Assembly (NCBI GenBank): GCA_947589055.1
Contig: CANPZL010000024.1
Coordinates: forward strand, 1-35,093
Source of the DNA: an uncultured Lachnospiraceae bacterium
GTDB lineage: Bacteria > Bacillota > Clostridia > Lachnospirales > Lachnospiraceae
Direction: 5' to 3'
Length of the DNA: 35,093 bases
The notes under the pieces were generated by a model that ran no database searches, was not told the DNA's origin, and saw only the letters and a program-made list of their open reading frames with translations. Positions 30,989-35,093 of the stretch are shown here, in pieces. Each line of letters opens with the position of its first letter. The stretch's first letter is position 1. A program made the position numbers and the translations under genes.

Positions 30989-32392
30989 ATGGGCGGTTTT
31001 TTTGGCGTAGCAGCAAAAGAGGATTGTGTGTTTGATTTGTTCTTTGGAACGGATTATCATTCCCATCTTGGCACCAGACGTGCCGGAATGGCTGTGTATG
31101 GGAAGGATGGCTTTGAAAAGTCCATACATAAGATTGAGAATGCACCGTTTCGGACAAAGTTTGAGAAAGAAGCAAATTCCATGAAAGGATATTTGGGAAT
31201 CGGCTGCATATCCGATTTTGAAGCACAGCCGATCTTGGTGCGTTCCCATCATGGCTCCTTTGCGATCACGACCATCGGAAAAATAAACAATTCCCAAGAA
31301 ATCATTCAAATGATCCTGAAAAATAATACGCATTTTTTTGAAATGAGTAATGGTGAAATCAATGCCACAGAGCTTGTAGCAGCAATCATAAACCAGAAGG
31401 AGAATTTTATCGAGGGAATCCGATATGCGCAGGAATTGATAGAAGGCTCCATGTCCATGCTGCTTTTAACACCTAGAGGAATCTATTGCGCCAGAGATAA
31501 ATTCGGAAGAACCCCTATTTCCATTGGCAAAAAGGAGGACGCTTATTGCGCTGCCTTTGAAAGTTTTTCTTATTTGAATCTTGGATATACCATGGAACGG
31601 GAGCTGGGGCCGGGAGAAATCGTGGTGATGGATGCCAACGGTGTTAAAACACTAGTGGCACCGGGAAAGGATATGAAGATCTGCGCCTTTTTATGGATTT
31701 ATTATGGGTATCCGCCTTCTGTTTATGAAGGTGTCAGTGTAGAAGAGATGCGTTACCGATGCGGTAAGCTGCTGGCAAGAAGAGATCATGTGACACCGGA
31801 TATTGTGGCAGGCGTACCGGATTCCGGAACTGCCCATGCAATCGGTTATGCCAATGAATCCGGTGTACCGTTTTCCCGCCCGTTTATCAAATATACCCCT
31901 ACATGGCCCCGCTCTTTTATGCCGACGATGCAGAGTAAACGGGATTTGATCGCTAAGATGAAGCTGATTCCGGTGGAGCAGTTGATAAAAGGAAAGCGTC
32001 TGCTGCTGATTGATGATTCCATTGTACGGGGAACCCAGTTACGGGAAACCACAGAATTTTTATATGAAAGCGGTGCGAAAGAAGTCCATATCCGTCCGGC
32101 CTGTCCGCCCTTGATTTTTGGCTGTAAATATCTGAATTTTTCCCGTTCAAAGACGGAAATGGAATTGATTACACGGGTGGTGATCCATGAGCTGGAAGGT
32201 GGGGAAGTAACGGACGACGTATTGCGGGAATATGCAGATTACACCTCAGACAAATATGAAAAAATGATAGAATGTATCTGTAAGAAGCTGAATTTTACTT
32301 CTTTACGGTTCCATCGGCTGGATGATATGATAGAAGCGGTAGGAATCGAACCGGATAAGCTTTGTACCTACTGCTGGAGCGGAAGGGAATAG
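30989..32392 (+). CDS. PurF-like amidophosphoribosyltransferase homologue lacking the glutaminase cysteine
   Basis: PurF normally makes 5-phosphoribosylamine from PRPP and glutamine. This 467-residue homologue has the N-terminal Ntn glutaminase fold (YHSHLGTRRAG, SMSMLLLTPRGIYCARDKFGRTP) and a phosphoribosyltransferase domain with a good PRPP motif, LLLIDDSIVRGTQ. However the chain begins MGGFFGVA, where PurF has Met-Cys-Gly: the nucleophilic Cys is Gly. In contrast, the four cysteines that bind the [4Fe-4S] cluster in Bacillus PurF (236, 382, 442, 445) have counterparts at Cys232, Cys379, Cys459 and Cys462. So it cannot release ammonia from glutamine by the usual route; it may use free ammonia, or have another role. 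ATG 30989 follows GGAGGTAGGAA. No other pur genes are nearby. Confidence 0.88.
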   Translation: MGGFFGVAAKEDCVFDLFFGTDYHSHLGTRRAGMAVYGKDGFEKSIHKIENAPFRTKFEKEANSMKGYLGIGCISDFEAQPILVRSHHGSFAITTIGKINNSQEIIQMILKNNTHFFEMSNGEINATELVAAIINQKENFIEGIRYAQELIEGSMSMLLLTPRGIYCARDKFGRTPISIGKKEDAYCAAFESFSYLNLGYTMERELGPGEIVVMDANGVKTLVAPGKDMKICAFLWIYYGYPPSVYEGVSVEEMRYRCGKLLARRDHVTPDIVAGVPDSGTAHAIGYANESGVPFSRPFIKYTPTWPRSFMPTMQSKRDLIAKMKLIPVEQLIKGKRLLLIDDSIVRGTQLRETTEFLYESGAKEVHIRPACPPLIFGCKYLNFSRSKTEMELITRVVIHELEGGEVTDDVLREYADYTSDKYEKMIECICKKLNFTSLRFHRLDDMIEAVGIEPDKLCTYCWSGRE

Positions 32393-32425
32393 AAAACACA
32401 TATTTTCTTGTAAAATTTGTGAAAA

Positions 32426-32454
32426 TTGTATATTATAAAATAGTTAGATATAAT
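32426..32454 (+). promoter_or_regulatory. Promoter of the FIST-GGDEF gene
   Basis: TTGTAT at 32426-32431, 17 bases, and a perfect TATAAT at 32449-32454, 46 bases ahead of the start codon. Confidence 0.7.
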
Positions 32455-32499
32455 AGTCTACGTATAATGTGAAATTTGTATGGAAATAGGGAGAAGGAA

Positions 32500-34269
32500 A
32501 TGAAACAATTTCAAATTGCTTTTACGGATCACGCGACATTATATAAAAAGCTAGATGAAATCAATCAATGGTGCAAGACGCACCCTGCATATACAAAAAT
32601 TATCAGAATTTATTCCGAAGATATGGAAATGGAACATATCCGGCAAATCTGTGACAGTCTGGATGAGAAAATGCCAGATGCCTTATATCTGGGCTGTACG
32701 TCAAATGCGAACATATTGGACGGGGCATTGGAAAGTGCCAAGATCATACTGACCTGTACGGTATTTGAATATGAAACGACACAGGCAAGGCTCCTACAGT
32801 TTCCGTTTTTGGAAGAAACTGTAAAAGAGGACGTTGAAAAACTTCGCAGCTTTTGCCTGGAGAATCCGTGGGTAAATGCTGTTGAAATGCATGCAACGAT
32901 CATGGATATGTCCATGAAGGAATTTTGTGACGAGATGACAAAACTCCCAAGACAGATACAGGTGTTTGGCGGAGGGGCGTTTAATCCAAATATGGACGAC
33001 GATACTGCTGCCGTATTTTCCAAAGGCAACGGTTTTTTGGAGCATGGAATCGTATTTCTCCTTTTAGGCGGTGAAGATTTCCATGCATATAGTACCTTTA
33101 TTTCCGGCTGGAAGCCGTTAAAACGAAGATTCCGTGTAACAAAGGCGGACAGGGAGATCCTTTATGAACTGGACGGAAAACCGGCTTTTGAAGTCTATCA
33201 GAAGTTCTTAAATATCAGTAAAAATGATAAATTTTTCTCAAATACCTTGGAGTTCCCCTTATTCGTAGAGCATGATGATGTCGATATATTACGATGTCCG
33301 CTTGCGGTAAATGAAGATGATTCGTTGGTGATGTCCTCGGATATGCAGGAGGATACGATTGTCCGGCTTGCGTATGGCGACCCGGATACCATTCTTTCCA
33401 GTATTCGTCGGGACGGTCAACAAATTGCAAATTTCCGTCCGGAGGTGATCCAGACGTTTTCCTGTGCAGCAAGGAGGGCTTTTTGGGGAGATGAAAATAT
33501 CAGTGATGAGACTTTCCCCTTCCGTGGTGTTGCACCAACGACGGGATTTTATACGCATGGTGAATTTCTGCGTATAAATGGCGATATGCTGAATTTCAAT
33601 GTCACCCTTGTCATTGCCGCTATGCGGGAGGGAGAACCTAAGAAAGAAGAGATTGTAAGCATCTATGATACGCAGCTGGATAATGTGGAAAAGATACCGA
33701 TTATAAGGCGGTTTGTTTCCTTTATCGAAGCATCGACGGCGGAGCTTGAGGAAATCAATATGAAGCTTGCTATCACCTCTATTACAGATGGCCTGACTAG
33801 GTTGTATAACCGGGCGGAGATTGAAAGAAGGATCCGCAGTGCGATTGAAAAGCGGGAAAATAACATAATCAAAAATGATATTTCGCTGATTATGCTGGAC
33901 ATTGATAATTTTAAGAAAGTAAATGATATATACGGCCATAAGGAAGGGGACCATGTGATTCAAGCACTTTCGGATGTTCTTAGAAACGAAACCATTGGAA
34001 CCCACTCCTGCTTTATCGGAAGATGGGGCGGTGAAGAATTCATGGTATTGTTAGCAGAGAATAATGTAGAGGAAGCAGTCCAACTGGCAGAAAAGATTCG
34101 TCTGGCATTTGCAGCAGTTTCCTATGAGATTGCCGGACCGCAGACGGTCAGCATCGGCGTCACACAGTTGAAGGAAAACGAGGATGCCGATACGATTTAT
34201 ACCAGAGTGGATAAAGCATTATATACTGCGAAAGCAAATGGAAAGAATCAGGTTGTCCGGATGGATTGA
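32500..34269 (+). CDS. FIST-domain diguanylate cyclase (GGDEF)
   Basis: A soluble 589-residue signalling protein. Residues about 1-390 form a FIST_N/FIST_C sensory module (DALYLGCTSNANIL, QVFGGGAFNP, HGIVFLLLGGEDF, FEVYQKFLNI, AARRAFWGDEN, TGFYTHGEFLRI), a domain proposed to bind small ligands such as amino acids. A short helix leads to a GGDEF domain from about 430: LTRLYNRAEIERR, LIMLDIDNFKKVNDIYGHKEGDHVI, and the active site GGEEF at 510-514 preceded by GRW. It should make cyclic di-GMP. No RxxD inhibitory site is found five residues before GGEEF. No membrane segment. ATG 32500 has GGGAGAAGG; an in-frame TTG at 32476 lacks a site. Single gene, own promoter and terminator. Confidence 0.93.
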   Translation: MKQFQIAFTDHATLYKKLDEINQWCKTHPAYTKIIRIYSEDMEMEHIRQICDSLDEKMPDALYLGCTSNANILDGALESAKIILTCTVFEYETTQARLLQFPFLEETVKEDVEKLRSFCLENPWVNAVEMHATIMDMSMKEFCDEMTKLPRQIQVFGGGAFNPNMDDDTAAVFSKGNGFLEHGIVFLLLGGEDFHAYSTFISGWKPLKRRFRVTKADREILYELDGKPAFEVYQKFLNISKNDKFFSNTLEFPLFVEHDDVDILRCPLAVNEDDSLVMSSDMQEDTIVRLAYGDPDTILSSIRRDGQQIANFRPEVIQTFSCAARRAFWGDENISDETFPFRGVAPTTGFYTHGEFLRINGDMLNFNVTLVIAAMREGEPKKEEIVSIYDTQLDNVEKIPIIRRFVSFIEASTAELEEINMKLAITSITDGLTRLYNRAEIERRIRSAIEKRENNIIKNDISLIMLDIDNFKKVNDIYGHKEGDHVIQALSDVLRNETIGTHSCFIGRWGGEEFMVLLAENNVEEAVQLAEKIRLAFAAVSYEIAGPQTVSIGVTQLKENEDADTIYTRVDKALYTAKANGKNQVVRMD

Positions 34270-34286
34270 GAGCAAACAGGCATAAG

Positions 34287-34325
34287 AAATGGGGACACAT
34301 TCCGCTATGGAATATGTCCCCATTT
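34287..34325. terminator. Bidirectional terminator between the FIST-GGDEF gene and rpsT
   Basis: AAATGGGGACA-C-ATTCC pairs with GGAAT-A-TGTCCCCATTT around a short loop, followed by TTTCTTTG on the plus strand and by TTTCTTATG on the minus strand. It lies between the convergent genes and can serve both. Confidence 0.9.
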
Positions 34326-34362
34326 CTTTGTCGTTTTACCTGTCTAATACGATACGGATGGA

Positions 34363-34626
34363 CTAGGCCATTTTATTTACAGCAGCAGCCATTCGAGATA
34401 CTTTTCTGGATACCGTGTTTTTATGGTATACACCCTTTGAGCAAGCTTTGCTCATTTCAGAAGTAGCAGCCTTTAAAAGTTCCTTTGCTGTCTCCTTATC
34501 ACCGGAAGCTATGGCAGCCTCAAGCTTCTTGATGATAGTTTTTACTTTGGACTTAATCATTTTGTTTCTTAATGTTTTGGTCTCGATAACCTTGATTCGC
34601 TTCTTTGCAGATTTGATATTTGCCAA
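34363..34626 (-). CDS. rpsT: 30S ribosomal protein S20
   Basis: Primary-binding small-subunit ribosomal protein. The 87-residue basic, helical protein starts MANIKSAKKRIKVIETKTLRNK and contains the family KTIIKKLEAAIASGDKE and GVYHKNTVSRKVSRM. Length is normal. The start codon is TTG (34626-34624), with GGAGG 8 bases upstream; a UUG start is also known for rpsT in E. coli, where it is tied to autoregulation, but nothing here proves that. Single-gene transcript with a strong promoter. Confidence 0.97.
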   Translation of the reverse strand: MANIKSAKKRIKVIETKTLRNKMIKSKVKTIIKKLEAAIASGDKETAKELLKAATSEMSKACSKGVYHKNTVSRKVSRMAAAVNKMA

Positions 34627-34726
34627 ATCCTACACCTCCATATTTTTATTCATCGATCAATAATTTATACTGTTGGCGTCTGCCTCAAAACCGGACACGG
34701 ACAATCTGATGCAAACATACTATTAC

Positions 34727-34755
34727 ATAATAAACATGGTTGGCACGTTTGTCAA
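34727..34755 (-). promoter_or_regulatory. Promoter of rpsT
   Basis: On the minus strand TTGACA (34755-34750), 17 bases, TATTAT (34732-34727). Near-consensus, about 100 bases before the rpsT start. Confidence 0.85.
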
Positions 34756-34805
34756 TCTTTTTTTGATGATTCCCCCTGATGGGAAGAAATTTAATGTGAA
34801 TTTTA

Positions 34806-34834
34806 TTGTAAACACGAGTGCTTTTAGGTATAAT
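34806..34834 (+). promoter_or_regulatory. Promoter of the Rpn-type nuclease gene
   Basis: TTGTAA at 34806-34811, 17 bases, perfect TATAAT at 34829-34834, divergent from the rpsT promoter. Confidence 0.75.
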
Positions 34835-34899
34835 TAGAGTATAGCAGGGGTAATCTATATTATCTACTGTCACAGATTTTAAGAAACCGAGGTGATAAG

Positions 34900-35093
34900 G
34901 TGTCGGACAATACAAAGCAGGCACAGGAAGTTAAGGCAAAACGTACTGCAAAGAACAGTGTGTTCCTTGACCTTTTCCAAGATAAAAAGAACTTGCTGAA
35001 ATTGTATAAAACATTACACCCAGAGGATACGGACGCAACAGAGGACACGCTGGATATTGTAACGATAGACAATGTTTTGACAGATAATCTCTA
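34900..35093 (+). CDS. Rpn/PD-(D/E)XK nuclease family transposase-like protein (3' end outside the window)
   Basis: Sixty-four codons are visible from GTG 34900, with GAGGTGAT 4 bases upstream. The segment KNSVFLDLFQDKKNLLKLYKTLHP followed by DIVTIDNVLTDNLY is the N-terminus of the large PD-(D/E)XK (PDDEXK_2)/Rpn group often annotated as putative transposases; Rpn proteins promote RecA-independent recombination in E. coli. The catalytic Asp and Glu-x-Lys lie beyond the window. An additional charged 15-residue leader (SDNTKQAQEVKAKRT) precedes the domain. Family is likely; activity and completeness cannot be judged. Confidence 0.8.
   Translation, partial: MSDNTKQAQEVKAKRTAKNSVFLDLFQDKKNLLKLYKTLHPEDTDATEDTLDIVTIDNVLTDNL

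Noticed and set aside
33289..34005. A 238-codon open frame on the minus strand opposite the FIST-GGDEF gene.
   Set aside because: It overlaps conserved FIST and GGDEF coding sequence and has no ribosome binding site or recognisable product.
34900..35093. Calling a transposon or insertion sequence at the right edge.
   Set aside because: Only the N-terminus of the Rpn/PD-(D/E)XK-type gene is visible, with no terminal inverted repeats or target duplications, and these genes are usually single chromosomal loci.

Overview
The window reads as a chromosomal stretch of a Gram-positive, probably anaerobic Clostridia member, most likely Lachnospiraceae. That assignment is an inference from gene content: a ClpB gene with a CIRCE operator, a DUF4250 small protein, an FprA/high-molecular-weight-rubredoxin pair, an Rpn-type nuclease beside rpsT, strong AGGAGG ribosome binding sites and occasional TTG/GTG starts. 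No rRNA, tRNA, CRISPR array, insertion sequence or prophage gene was seen. Coding density is high and no gap without a gene exceeds about 280 bases.

Layout. 1-5080: the 3' part of a sirtuin gene, citrate synthase, a DUF4250 protein, and clpB behind a perfect CIRCE element. 5270-8057: a TraX-family membrane protein, a small unknown protein, a TetR-type regulator, and a 1-phosphofructokinase-like kinase with its own promoter and terminator. 8162-14008: a compact operon for an acyl chain pathway, made of a PlsC-like acyltransferase, an acyl carrier protein, a 735-residue fusion of an active ketosynthase with a catalytically dead ketosynthase, a ketoreductase, a dehydratase, a flavoprotein with a compact cysteine motif, and a DUF308-like membrane protein. 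There is no enoyl reductase. This set resembles highly reducing type II polyketide systems that make polyenes, and it is the best candidate here for an undescribed system. 14066-17203: serine hydroxymethyltransferase and an FprA flavodiiron protein with its flavin reductase-rubredoxin partner (O2/NO removal).

17263-22852: a zinc-dependent phospholipase C-like gene on the minus strand; a cytosolic protein joining a ParB-like segment to a BMP/PnrA-type nucleoside-binding domain, paired with a metallophosphoesterase; then SseB-domain, MBL-fold and zinc-ribbon proteins. 22901-25974: a methionine aminopeptidase with an N-terminal SEC-C motif, then a DUF308 membrane protein reading in frame into threonine synthase through an A6 tract. 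25980-28500: a likely preQ1 riboswitch with a terminator, controlling queD-queE-folE-queC for 7-deazaguanine (queuosine precursor) synthesis.

28574-35093: an AT-rich glycosyltransferase-TPR gene carrying an 11-base G tract (possible phase variation), holA, a PurF-like protein without the glutaminase cysteine, a FIST-GGDEF cyclic-di-GMP enzyme, rpsT on the minus strand, and the start of an Rpn/PD-(D/E)XK nuclease-like gene. All motif and structure calls were made by eye; no database or folding program was used.
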